DNA from: Melioribacteraceae bacterium
GTDB taxonomy: Bacteria > Bacteroidota > Ignavibacteria > Ignavibacteriales > Melioribacteraceae
Direction: 5' to 3'
DNA: 13,598 nucleotides
Assembly: GCA_015486905.1 (NCBI GenBank)
Contig: WFQV01000412.1
Coordinates: forward strand, 1 to 13,598
This document shows positions 1-5,758 of the stretch, one piece after another. The notes beneath the pieces were generated by a model. It was given only the letters and a program-made list of their open reading frames with translations. It was not told where the DNA came from and did not search any database. How positions within the stretch are numbered: position 1 is the first letter of the stretch; each line of letters starts with the position of its first letter. Both the position numbers and the translations under genes were made by a program.

Positions 1-24
1 ATGGAATCGCAATGACGTCTCAAT

Positions 25-60
25 ATCCAACCATCCAATCATCCAACCATCCATGCATGG
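25..60. repeat. CCATCCAA low-complexity repeat tract, copy 1
   Basis: Imperfect iterations of ATCCAACC/ATCCAATC end in the palindrome CCATGCATGG (51-60). The 22 bases at 25-46 are the exact reverse complement of 6755-6776. Exact recurrence 6.7 kb away makes this a dispersed element rather than chance simple sequence. Confidence 0.7.
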
Positions 61-65
61 AAGGA

Positions 66-94
66 GGGAAAGGATGAATAGGTTTGAAAAATGA
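66..94 (+). repeat. 29-nt dispersed unit (SD + start + NRFEK + stop), copy 1
   Basis: A purine-rich Shine-Dalgarno-like run (AAGGAGGGAAAGG, 61-73) is followed by ATG at 74, five codons reading N-R-F-E-K, and TGA at 92-94. The 29 bases at 66-94 match the reverse complement of 4512-4540 with one mismatch, and that mismatch falls on the first base of the start codon (ATG here, GTG there). It may be the preserved 5' end of a decayed gene or part of a mobile repeat. I do not claim it is a functional peptide gene. Confidence 0.6.
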
Positions 95-288
95 ACATAT
101 TCAAAAGGGCTTAATAGTATCCTCAATCAAATCTTCGTTTTTTTGTCAAAATATTTTAACATTTCCGTAATAATTAAAATTGGGGAATTGGTTTCCGTCT
201 TTGCCGCGCTAAGAATTATGAATGCTGAATGTTGAATTATAAGTTTAGAATAATTTTAACTTATTAATTAATCCGTGAGCATCTTTTT

Positions 289-384
289 AATCCGTGTCAT
301 CCGCGTTCTATTTTCCAATCTTCGATAATCATAATTAGTCATGACAAATCTGCGTCCTATTTTCTCCTCCGTGAAAATCCGTTT
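289..384 (+). repeat. Dispersed intergenic repeat family A, copy 1
   Basis: It begins AATCCGTGTCATCCGCG, runs through TCATGACAAATCTGCGTCC and ends GTGAAAATCCGTTT. Over about 92 bp it aligns with the reverse complement of 6507-6598, with scattered substitutions and a 2-nt gap. A second, truncated copy of the same left end (TCCCGTGTCATCCGTGTTC...) starts immediately at 385 and runs to about 420, reaching almost to the stop codon of the minus-strand gene at 433. Confidence 0.8.
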
Positions 385-432
385 ATCCCGTGTCATCCGT
401 GTTCTATCCAATCTGCGAAAATCTCTCAGTGT

Positions 433-2265
433 CTAAATTATTTCTTTGAGAGCGAGGAAGGGTTGAATTTCTTTTTCGGAAAGGGAGGCATATTCTTCTT
501 TAAGTTCGGAAATCTTTCTGTCTTTTTCTTTTTCCAAGTTTTCAATATTCTTATTATGATTTTTAATAATAGACATTGAACGGTCGGTTGCGTATTTTTT
601 TCTTTCTTTTAATTCAAGCTCTAATTGCCTTAATCCGATTTGCAAAATTGATTCCGACTTGCTCAATTGATTCTGCAGCCTTTGTTTCTTAGTGTAAAGT
701 CTCAGCACTGAGGAAATTGAGCTGAATGCGGAAATCACTAAACCTATTATGAATGCCATCACTCCCCATTTAATTCCGTGTGAAATAATAATTGCAATTG
801 CACTTGAGAAATTAGAATCTACTGCGGTAAAATCTGCCGTGTATTCGGCAAAACCGCCGGTGAGAAAAACGAAAACGCTAATCATAAATGTGTAAACCAT
901 ACTGTTACTGAAAGATTTAATTGAAACTTCATTCTTGGATTTTTCCAAATTGTTTATCTCGATGTTCAATAAATCCGTTTTGTTTTGTACTTGATTTTCC
1001 AACAACCTTTTCTTTTCTTGGATTTCTTCTTCAATTTTTACAATAGAATTATGAATGCTATTTTCCAAATCTTCAATTCTTTTTTTCTCATCATTGATTT
1101 TTTCTTCGTAAAGTTTTTCGTGGTTTTCCAATTTACTTTTGTAATAGTCCTTAATATTTCCAATTATCGAATCAATTATTTTTTCTAACTTGTTTTCAAT
1201 TGTTTGGAACGAAGCCAAGACCCAGAAATTGTTGGTATCTTTAAAATCCCCCATTAGTTTATTGACAAATGCCAAATCTTTTGAATGCGAAGCGATTAAA
1301 TATTTACCTACTCGCTTTTCGTTTAATCCTTGAATCTTTTGCTCAATCCTTCTGCTTGCATCGTTGCCGTAATCAACTTTCTCACTAATTAATTGTTCGA
1401 TGTTTTCAAATTGTTTGGAAAAATAGTTGAATTCAAATATGTGCGTAAGGAAGCAATTTTTAACGAAAAATTTGAACAATTTTAATTGGTTCGTAGTAAT
1501 AAAGAAATTTAGTTTGTTTTGGTCCAAATCGTAAACTTGAGTTAAATACTCGCTGGTTTTTTCAACGTCATCTTGAAGAGCGTACGAATAAGCCAAATAA
1601 AATTTTGCGTTTTCCGCCCAACGATTGTGTTTCATCGATTCGATAAAGTAATAAGTGGCTTCATCCAGCTCTTCCATTTTAAGATGGACCAATCCGTTAA
1701 AAATATTCAAGATGTAAAGAATTCTTTCGGTAATTTTTGTCCTGTTGCTCATTCGCTCGAAGATTGAAATTGCTTTATCGAAAAGTTTTGCCGATTCATT
1801 AAAATCCAATAACGTTTCTTCCTCTGCAAATAGGATTGCTGAAATTAAAATGTTAATTATTTTTGTGTAATCTTTTTGAATTTTCTCCAAAATTGAACGT
1901 GAGTAGTAAAGTTTGGCTTCGAAGTTCGGAGAATCCGCCCATTTGTAAAAGAAGGTTTCTATTTGTTTGTTTAAGAAATGCAATTTTCTCACTTCGTGGG
2001 ATTTTTTAGCGGATTCATTCAAATAGTAATATTCTATTAGGAAAGATTTTCCCAGATTGTTAATATCGATATAGAATTCATTTAATTCGAAAGGAAGTTT
2101 GAAGATGTTGTTCTTTATTAGGTGTTCAATTTGTTCTTCTAATTTTCTGGGCTTTTCAATTTCATTGGTATTGAAAAATTCGTTTCCCAATCTTTGGAAA
2201 TGTAGGAGTTTACTTTCTGCAAAGTCCTCCCTCGGAGCAATATCAACAATCTCTTCTACTTTCAT
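433..2265 (-). CDS. Unrecognised two-TM coiled-coil membrane protein with helical-repeat N-terminus
   Basis: A 610-residue protein that I cannot assign to a named family. Residues about 1-350 are helical and charged; about 148-260 has alternating helix pairs resembling TPR repeats (for example DEATYYFIESMKHN and AKFYLAYSYALQDD). A long Lys/Glu-rich coiled coil spans about 356-450. Two hydrophobic segments follow, about 456-476 and 495-520, joined by a short loop, then a second coiled coil (about 523-600). With two TM passes both coiled coils should lie on the same side, presumably the cytoplasm, and could pair as a hairpin. There is no signal peptide and no enzymatic motif I recognise. The ATG start at 2265 has AAGGAAGG directly upstream, and the stop is TAG. 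The gene is strongly AT-rich and stands alone, flanked by repeats on its 3' side. A scaffold, membrane-organising or defence-related role is possible but unproven. Confidence is high for the gene, low for any function. Confidence 0.85.
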   Translation of the reverse strand: MKVEEIVDIAPREDFAESKLLHFQRLGNEFFNTNEIEKPRKLEEQIEHLIKNNIFKLPFELNEFYIDINNLGKSFLIEYYYLNESAKKSHEVRKLHFLNKQIETFFYKWADSPNFEAKLYYSRSILEKIQKDYTKIINILISAILFAEEETLLDFNESAKLFDKAISIFERMSNRTKITERILYILNIFNGLVHLKMEELDEATYYFIESMKHNRWAENAKFYLAYSYALQDDVEKTSEYLTQVYDLDQNKLNFFITTNQLKLFKFFVKNCFLTHIFEFNYFSKQFENIEQLISEKVDYGNDASRRIEQKIQGLNEKRVGKYLIASHSKDLAFVNKLMGDFKDTNNFWVLASFQTIENKLEKIIDSIIGNIKDYYKSKLENHEKLYEEKINDEKKRIEDLENSIHNSIVKIEEEIQEKKRLLENQVQNKTDLLNIEINNLEKSKNEVSIKSFSNSMVYTFMISVFVFLTGGFAEYTADFTAVDSNFSSAIAIIISHGIKWGVMAFIIGLVISAFSSISSVLRLYTKKQRLQNQLSKSESILQIGLRQLELELKERKKYATDRSMSIIKNHNKNIENLEKEKDRKISELKEEYASLSEKEIQPFLALKEII

Positions 2266-2289
2266 CCTTCCTTGGATATTTAGTTAAGT

Positions 2290-2315
2290 CCTTTTAAAAA
2301 GGTTATTAAAACCTT
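2290..2315. promoter_or_regulatory. Two overlapping palindromes upstream of the coiled-coil gene
   Basis: CCTTTTAAAAAGG (2290-2302) is a 6-bp inverted repeat around one base. AAGGTTATTAAAACCTT (2299-2315) is a perfect 6-bp inverted repeat with a 5-nt spacer. They share AAGG and lie 25-50 nt upstream of the start at 2265, where an operator or 5'-UTR hairpin would sit. No protein can be assigned to them. Confidence 0.35.
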
Positions 2316-2384
2316 ATTTCTCAATGCTATTATCGTAAGAGGGATTGAATTCTTTAGATGCCGGGTGTGAAAAAAATAATTTGC

Positions 2385-2426
2385 TGTGAAGAAAGAATCA
2401 CAGGGCTAAACCGGAGTTCAACCCTG
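2385..2426 (-). terminator. Rho-independent terminator of the POT transporter gene
   Basis: On the minus strand an 11-bp stem, CAGGGTTGAAC / GTTTAGCCCTG with two G-U pairs, closes the tetraloop TCCG (hairpin 2401-2426). With its C-G closing pair this is a UNCG-type loop. A T-rich run, TGATTCTTTCTTC, follows (2400-2388). The hairpin begins 18 nt past the transporter's stop codon. The T-tract is interrupted, so termination may be imperfect, but position and structure fit well. Confidence 0.75.
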
Positions 2427-2444
2427 CGATGAGATAAAAGATAT

Positions 2445-3947
2445 TTATTCCGTAGCGGCTCTTAATCGTTTTAGGAATATTGCAATTAAGCCTGCGGAAA
2501 TTAGCGATGCAACTGTTAACAAAAGGAAAAATTGCCACAGTTCCCAGTTTTGGTAAAATCGTCCTACAAAGCCCGAAAGGTAATTGCCTATTGCCGTAGC
2601 GGCAAACCAGCCGCCCATCATTAATCCTTTCATCTTAGGGGGTGCAACTTTCGAAACGAATGAGAGTCCCATTGGACTTAAAAACAGCTCAGCAATTGTG
2701 AGCGTAAAATATGTTGACATTAACCAGTAAGGCGTTACGGTAACGGGTGAATATCCGCCGTTCAAACTATGTACCGAGCTTAAACCTCTTGATGCAAAAA
2801 TCATTATTACGAACGCAGCTGCGGAAATTAACATCCCAATACCTATCTTACCAGGCGAGGAAGGTTCCTTCCCTTTCTTGTTCAAATATCCGAAGAATGC
2901 AACTATAATGGGAGTTAAAAGCACAATAAACATTGGGTTAAACGATTGGAACTGTTCAGGTGCAATTGGATTTTCCGGAGGGAAAGTTGATATTTTGTAA
3001 ATTAAAATCACCAAACCCGCAATGAAAAAGCCTCCCGCTATTGCTCGTGCTTTGCCGGAAGAATTCCGCTTGAATAGTACCGCACCTCCGAGCAAAACAA
3101 AAAGAATTGCGTGGAGACCAATAATATCGAAGAAAACATAGGTGATGTTACTGACCTGGCGGTAAGTGTAATTCTTTGCAAACAGGGTTAAAGCCGCACC
3201 GTTTTGCATAAAAGACATCCAGAAGAAAATGACGATTGCAAAAACAGTCAACAACGCAATAACTCTTTCCTTCTCTTGCTTCTTTGTTAATACAATATCT
3301 CGTTCTTCGTTGATTTTTTTCTTCGAGGTGAAATCGGCATCCAAATAATATTTTTTGAAGGCAGTGAATATCACTATCGAGAAAAGCATACCGAGAGCGG
3401 CAACGGCAAAAGCGGCGTTGTAACCTTCTGCTAATGTTACGTGGTAGTGAGTCATTAAAAAATCTTTAACTCCCTTTGCTGCCTGTGGTGCGTAAAAAGC
3501 ACCGATGTTTATTCCCATATAAAAAATATTAAAACCGGCATCTTTCAACGAACCGTTTTTATGTGAATACAAGTTACCGACAAGCACGGAAATATTTGCT
3601 TTGAACAAACCGTTACCAATGGCTAAAATTCCTAGAGCTGTAAATAATAGCGCCGATTCTTTCGTAGGGATAGACATCATCGAATATCCCACTGCCATTG
3701 TGATAGCACCGATAATTATCGTCTTTCGATAGCCCAAAAGGTTGTCTGCAATCCAACCCCCGACTATTGGTGTAAAGTAAACTAATGCTAAAAATATTCC
3801 GTAAACATTGGTTACGGTAGCTGTATCCCAACCGAAATTCTCTTGCATGTAAAGCACGAAAATTGCTAACATTGTGTAAAAACCGAAACGCTCCCACATC
3901 TCGGTAAAGAAGAGAACAGCTAACCCTTTTGGATGATTTTTGAACAT
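2445..3947 (-). CDS. Peptide MFS transporter, POT/PTR family (proton-coupled oligopeptide symporter)
   Basis: A 500-residue inner-membrane protein with the usual 12 to 14 hydrophobic segments, predicted to import di- and tripeptides with protons. Family hallmarks are visible. The N-terminal HPKGL...FFTEMWERFGFY carries the ExxER proton-coupling motif of TM1 (E16, E19, R20). GGWIADNLLGYRK lies at about 63-75 and GNGLFKANISVLVG at 111-124 with the TM4 lysine K116. The PTR2 signature FNIFYMGINIGAF is at 139-151, and a C-terminal ELFLSPMGLSFVSKVAPP segment precedes the last helices. The TM7 stretch FFWMSFMQNG (241-250) has Met where many bacterial members, as I recall them, have Glu. The ATG start is supported by AAGGAG five bases upstream. 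The gene is monocistronic, with a terminator hairpin just downstream. DtpT-like is the nearest familiar name; substrate range cannot be read from sequence. Confidence 0.95.
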   Translation of the reverse strand: MFKNHPKGLAVLFFTEMWERFGFYTMLAIFVLYMQENFGWDTATVTNVYGIFLALVYFTPIVGGWIADNLLGYRKTIIIGAITMAVGYSMMSIPTKESALLFTALGILAIGNGLFKANISVLVGNLYSHKNGSLKDAGFNIFYMGINIGAFYAPQAAKGVKDFLMTHYHVTLAEGYNAAFAVAALGMLFSIVIFTAFKKYYLDADFTSKKKINEERDIVLTKKQEKERVIALLTVFAIVIFFWMSFMQNGAALTLFAKNYTYRQVSNITYVFFDIIGLHAILFVLLGGAVLFKRNSSGKARAIAGGFFIAGLVILIYKISTFPPENPIAPEQFQSFNPMFIVLLTPIIVAFFGYLNKKGKEPSSPGKIGIGMLISAAAFVIMIFASRGLSSVHSLNGGYSPVTVTPYWLMSTYFTLTIAELFLSPMGLSFVSKVAPPKMKGLMMGGWFAATAIGNYLSGFVGRFYQNWELWQFFLLLTVASLISAGLIAIFLKRLRAATE

Positions 3948-4276
3948 ATTTTCTCCTTAAATATTTTCTTTGCCATAATTTTGAATCAGAATTTCGAAAG
4001 ATAAGAAAATAAATTTAGAAAAACCCTCTCTCGCAGAGAACAGATAACAGTGAACAGCGATCGACACTTAGCTGGTTCAGGATTAAAATCTGTGGCAAAA
4101 AATGATAAAATAAGAAATGAGAAACAAGAAATAAGAAATAGTTAAACGCGAGACGCCCGCCTTCGTCTGCGCTTCGCTTGACTACGTCGTGACAAGCAAG
4201 AGGTAAGACGTAAGAAGTTTGCGGTCATTCAAGTACTCGTATTCATTTGTTCTTAGTGATTTGTTCTTGGTTGAAT

Positions 4277-4298
4277 AAAATTCGTGCATTCGTGGCTT
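4277..4298 (+). repeat. AAAATTCGTG...GGCTT dispersed repeat, copy 1
   Basis: AAAATTCGTGCATTCGTGGC followed by TT aligns, with one gap and a few changes, to AAAATTCGTGTAATTAGCGG followed by CTT at 6911-6933, immediately upstream of rpe. The orientation is the same. This is a short dispersed intergenic motif. Confidence 0.5.
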
Positions 4299-4352
4299 TC
4301 CCGAATGCTGGCAACTTACGACTCGTCACTTAAGACTTACTACTCGTTAACC

Positions 4353-4376
4353 GTCATTTGCCCCGCCGGTGGCGGG
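4353..4376 (+). repeat. GTCATTT + CCCGCC/GGCGGG hairpin module, copy 1
   Basis: GTCATTTGC is followed by a 6-bp perfect hairpin CCCGCC-GGT-GGCGGG (4362-4376). The same module, GTCATTT plus a CCCCGCC/GGCGGGG hairpin, appears inverted at 6674-6699. I recall similar GTCATTTCGA modules as common dispersed elements in Bacteroidota genomes, from memory and not searched. Confidence 0.6.
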
Positions 4377-4380
4377 ACGT

Positions 4381-4515
4381 CATTCATTGTGGTGGAAAAG
4401 TTTAGAGTAGCCAACAACTTCGAAACCTTCGGCATCGTTTTTATTTTTCCAAATTTTCTTCTACAAACATTCGGTCCCCCGCATTTTGCTGGGTAAACTC
4501 TTCGGGGTCGGTCAT
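4381..4515 (-). pseudogene. Coding-like scrap, possibly the degraded 3' end of a lost gene
   Basis: On the minus strand, an ATG at 4515 opens a 24-codon frame beginning MTDPEEFTQQNAGD and ending in TAA at 4441-4443. In a different frame, the bases just after it read NDAEGFEVVGYSKLFHHNE and then a stop. Both have the composition of real protein rather than random translation. Neither is long enough to call a gene. A frameshifted remnant, or a repeat that incidentally carries coding-like sequence, would explain them. Low confidence. Confidence 0.25.
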
Positions 4516-4540
4516 TTTTCAAACCTATTCACCCTTTCCC
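4512..4540 (-). repeat. 29-nt dispersed unit (SD + start + NRFEK + stop), copy 2
   Basis: The minus strand reads GGGAAAGG, GTG, codons for N-R-F-E-K, then TGA overlapping the ATG at 4515 as ATGA. It matches 66-94 in inverted orientation with one mismatch at the start-codon base. Confidence 0.6.
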
Positions 4541-4554
4541 CGCATTCTACGGGG
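4538..4554. repeat. CCCCG/CGGGG hairpin
   Basis: A 5-bp perfect inverted repeat with the loop CATTCTA. A related but imperfect phrase, CCCCCGCATTTTGCTGGG, lies nearby at about 4477-4494. It is one of several GC-rich palindromes in an otherwise AT-rich gap. Confidence 0.45.
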
Positions 4555-4565
4555 CTAATTGGCAA

Positions 4566-4585
4566 CCTGCCTCCCATCAGGCAGG
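4566..4585. repeat. CCTGCCT/AGGCAGG hairpin
   Basis: A 7-bp perfect inverted repeat with a 6-nt loop (CCCATC). CCTGCC-type palindromes recur at 6627-6648. It has no T-run and no gene ends nearby, so I treat it as a repetitive palindrome rather than a terminator. Confidence 0.5.
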
Positions 4586-4784
4586 CCTGTAATATTTGGC
4601 TTAAAATAAAGGATTTTATCATTTCTACTTGACTGAGAAATTATTTTTTGGACAGCCCCTTGATTTTAGGTATTTCCGCCTGCAATCTGATGCCAATATT
4701 TTCAAGTTCATTCTTCATATTTCAAAAAAGCTAAAATATATTGGTAATTGCAAATTGAAATAAATACTTACGGTAATGGTAGAT

Positions 4785-5042
4785 TTATTTATAGACATTT
4801 CGCCTATGTCCAACTTTTATGACATAAACTAATAATTCTTTATCATCAATTGAGTATATTATACGATAGGTGCCCTGTCTAATTCGGTATTTTTTCTGAC
4901 CGGATAGCTTTTCATAACCAATCGGACGAGGATCTTTTGCCAACGATAGAATCCTCTTCGTTATCCTTTCCAGATCTTTCTTTGGGGTCCTCTTTAGTTC
5001 TTTCACAGCTGATGGTTTAATTAGGATTTTATAGATAGCCAC
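4785..5042 (-). CDS. RelE/ParE-family type II toxin (mRNA interferase-like)
   Basis: An 85-residue protein with the complete RelE-type pattern: an N-terminal strand YKILIKPSAVKELKR, a helix pair, GYEKLSGQKKYRIRQGTYRIIYSID (about 42-66) and the C-terminal VGHRRNVYK. The YRIR...YRIIY block and the HRRNVY tail supply the basic and aromatic residues that RelE-fold toxins use to bind and cut ribosome-associated mRNA; whether this one is RelE-like (RNase) or ParE-like (gyrase) is not decided by sequence, though the GHRRxVY ending favours RelE. The start is GTG (5040-5042), inside the last codons of the antitoxin gene, giving a 14-nt overlap. AAAGG lies just upstream at short spacing, so translation is probably coupled to the antitoxin. 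Length is normal for the family, with no visible inactivating change. Confidence 0.92.
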   Translation of the reverse strand: MAIYKILIKPSAVKELKRTPKKDLERITKRILSLAKDPRPIGYEKLSGQKKYRIRQGTYRIIYSIDDKELLVYVIKVGHRRNVYK

Positions 5043-5262
5043 TACCTTTTAACTCTTTGAGTACGTCTTGGAAATCTAAATTCGGCTCATCTTTCCTTTC
5101 TTTAAAAGCGGATAAATCCTCCAAATCTTCTCCAAGACTCTGTTTAATTGCGATATTAACCAATTCCGAAATCGTTTTATCAATTTGAGCGGCTTTGATT
5201 TTCAAAGCTCGATGTAATTTGGGGTCCAAATAAATCGTAGCTCTTTTTAATTCGGTTTTCAT
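5029..5262 (-). CDS. Ribbon-helix-helix (CopG/MetJ-type) antitoxin
   Basis: A 77-residue protein whose N-terminal RATIYLDPKLHRALKIKAAQ followed by KTISELVNIAIKQSL (about 7-43) is a typical ribbon-helix-helix DNA-binding domain: one strand then two helices. The acidic C-terminal half (about 44-77) would wrap and neutralise the toxin. It precedes and overlaps the RelE-type toxin by 14 nt, the usual antitoxin-first order, so the pair should repress its own promoter. The ATG start has AAGGAAG about 10 nt upstream. The pair sits in a repeat-rich gap between unrelated genes, consistent with an acquired module, though its base composition is not obviously different from its surroundings. Confidence 0.92.
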   Translation of the reverse strand: MKTELKRATIYLDPKLHRALKIKAAQIDKTISELVNIAIKQSLGEDLEDLSAFKERKDEPNLDFQDVLKELKGSGYL

Positions 5263-5297
5263 CTTTTTATCACTTCCTTTTTCAATTACTGTAAATA

Positions 5298-5326
5298 AAA
5301 ATAATAACTTAATGCATAAATGTCAA
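5298..5326 (-). promoter_or_regulatory. Candidate promoter of the toxin-antitoxin operon
   Basis: On the minus strand TTGACA (5326-5321) is followed after 17 nt by TATTTT (5303-5298), a 4/6 match to the sigma-70 -10 box. The -10 lies about 36 nt upstream of the antitoxin ATG. The AT-rich spacer contains ATGCAT. If the host uses the Bacteroidota-type promoter, this resemblance could be coincidental. Confidence 0.4.
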
Positions 5327-5618
5327 AATGTTTTAGCAACAAAATACTTCAACTACAAACCGTATAGCTCTTTTGACACTCTTAGCAACAATGTTAAAAA
5401 AGTAACGAATCTAATTGTTTTCAGCTCGTGCATATTTCCCACTTAGCCAAACATGGCAGCCAAATTTAAATTACATAGTACCCAATCTAATAGCAAGTTC
5501 AAATTAGTAAACTAAACTAAGACTTGATAAGTCAGCAGTTAAGTTTATTCATTTATTATGTTACATCGTATTTAGATTTTCAACTAAGAATCTGTATTTT
5601 TTTAGCAAAAATTTTTTT

Positions 5619-5673
5619 CAGCGTAAATCATAACACATCATTAAAATCAGCGTCCTATCCTCTCTTCCCTCGT
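5619..5673 (+). repeat. Dispersed intergenic repeat family A, degraded copy
   Basis: CAGCGTAAATCATAACACAT, then TCATTAAAATCAGCGTCCTAT, aligns with the interior of the other two copies (reverse complement of 6507-6598, and 289-384). Matching landmarks are CAGCG-AAATCATAA, TCAT-AAAAT and GCGTCC-AT. The CGTGTCATCCGTGTTC left end is absent. Orientation is the same as copy 1. Confidence 0.6.
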
Positions 5674-5758
5674 TGCATTTTTTAAAAAATCTTAATTTTT
5701 ACGGAACTAAATATTTATATTTAAAGAATAAATTTTGTTTTTTAATCGACTGGTAGAA

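Larger units (their letters stand above)
1..432. other. Non-coding gap filled with dispersed repeat fragments
   Basis: No convincing gene is present. The stretch holds, in order, a CCATCCAA-type low-complexity tract (about 25-60), a 29-nt dispersed unit with a Shine-Dalgarno-like start (66-94), an AT-rich stretch, a phrase rich in GAATG repeats (about 210-245), and one full plus one partial copy of a repeat recognisable by CGTGTCATCCGTGTTCTAT (289-384 and 385-420). All of these except the AT-rich part and the GAATG phrase recur elsewhere in the window. It lies downstream of the minus-strand gene ending at 433, and I see no obvious terminator hairpin for that gene. Confidence 0.6.
3948..4784. 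other. Long gene-free mosaic of repeats and palindromes
   Basis: About 840 bp without a convincing gene. From left to right it holds an A-rich degenerate tract (about 4098-4142), GTAAGACGTAAGAAG-like phrases (about 4200-4222, with inverted-sense versions at 4315-4350), an AAAATTCGTG...GGCTT repeat (4277-4298), GC-rich hairpins (4362-4376, 4538-4554, 4566-4585), coding-like scraps on the minus strand (about 4381-4515) and the second 29-nt SD-NRFEK unit (4512-4540). The last 200 bp before the toxin gene are AT-rich. Short open frames here overlap one another on both strands and read through repeats, so I do not call them genes. Confidence 0.6.
5263..5758. other. AT-rich intergenic region between divergent units
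   Basis: This gap separates the minus-strand antitoxin from the plus-strand PASTA gene and should contain both promoters. It holds a candidate TA promoter (5298-5326), two copies of TTAGCAACAA (5333-5342 and 5382-5391), a degraded family-A repeat (about 5619-5673) and the perfect 14-bp palindrome ATTTTTTAAAAAAT (5677-5690). I see no gene in it. Confidence 0.55.

Noticed and set aside
4098..4222. Degenerate AAGAAATAAGAAA / GTAAGACGTAAGAAG tracts as a CRISPR-like array
   Set aside because: The units vary in length and sequence and there are no regular spacers; it is low-complexity degenerate repetition.
4284..4522. Overlapping open frames of 60-70 codons on both strands
   Set aside because: They run through hairpins and repeat modules, overlap each other antisense, have no ribosome-binding site and read as low-quality protein. 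At most they contain coding fossils, noted separately.
4641..4718. A 25-codon minus-strand frame beginning MKNELENIGIRL
   Set aside because: The composition is plausible, but it is very short, has no Shine-Dalgarno sequence and no known match. It could be the tail of a lost gene but cannot be supported as a feature.
5677..5690. Perfect palindrome ATTTTTTAAAAAAT as an operator or terminator
   Set aside because: An A/T-only palindrome in an AT-rich gap is readily expected by chance, and no gene end or promoter element is fixed to it.
5735..5758. TTG start adding eight residues to the PASTA protein
   Set aside because: No ribosome-binding site precedes it, and it would place extra hydrophobic residues before the basic stretch. 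The ATG at 5759 gives the usual K-rich start then TM segment. It cannot be strictly excluded.
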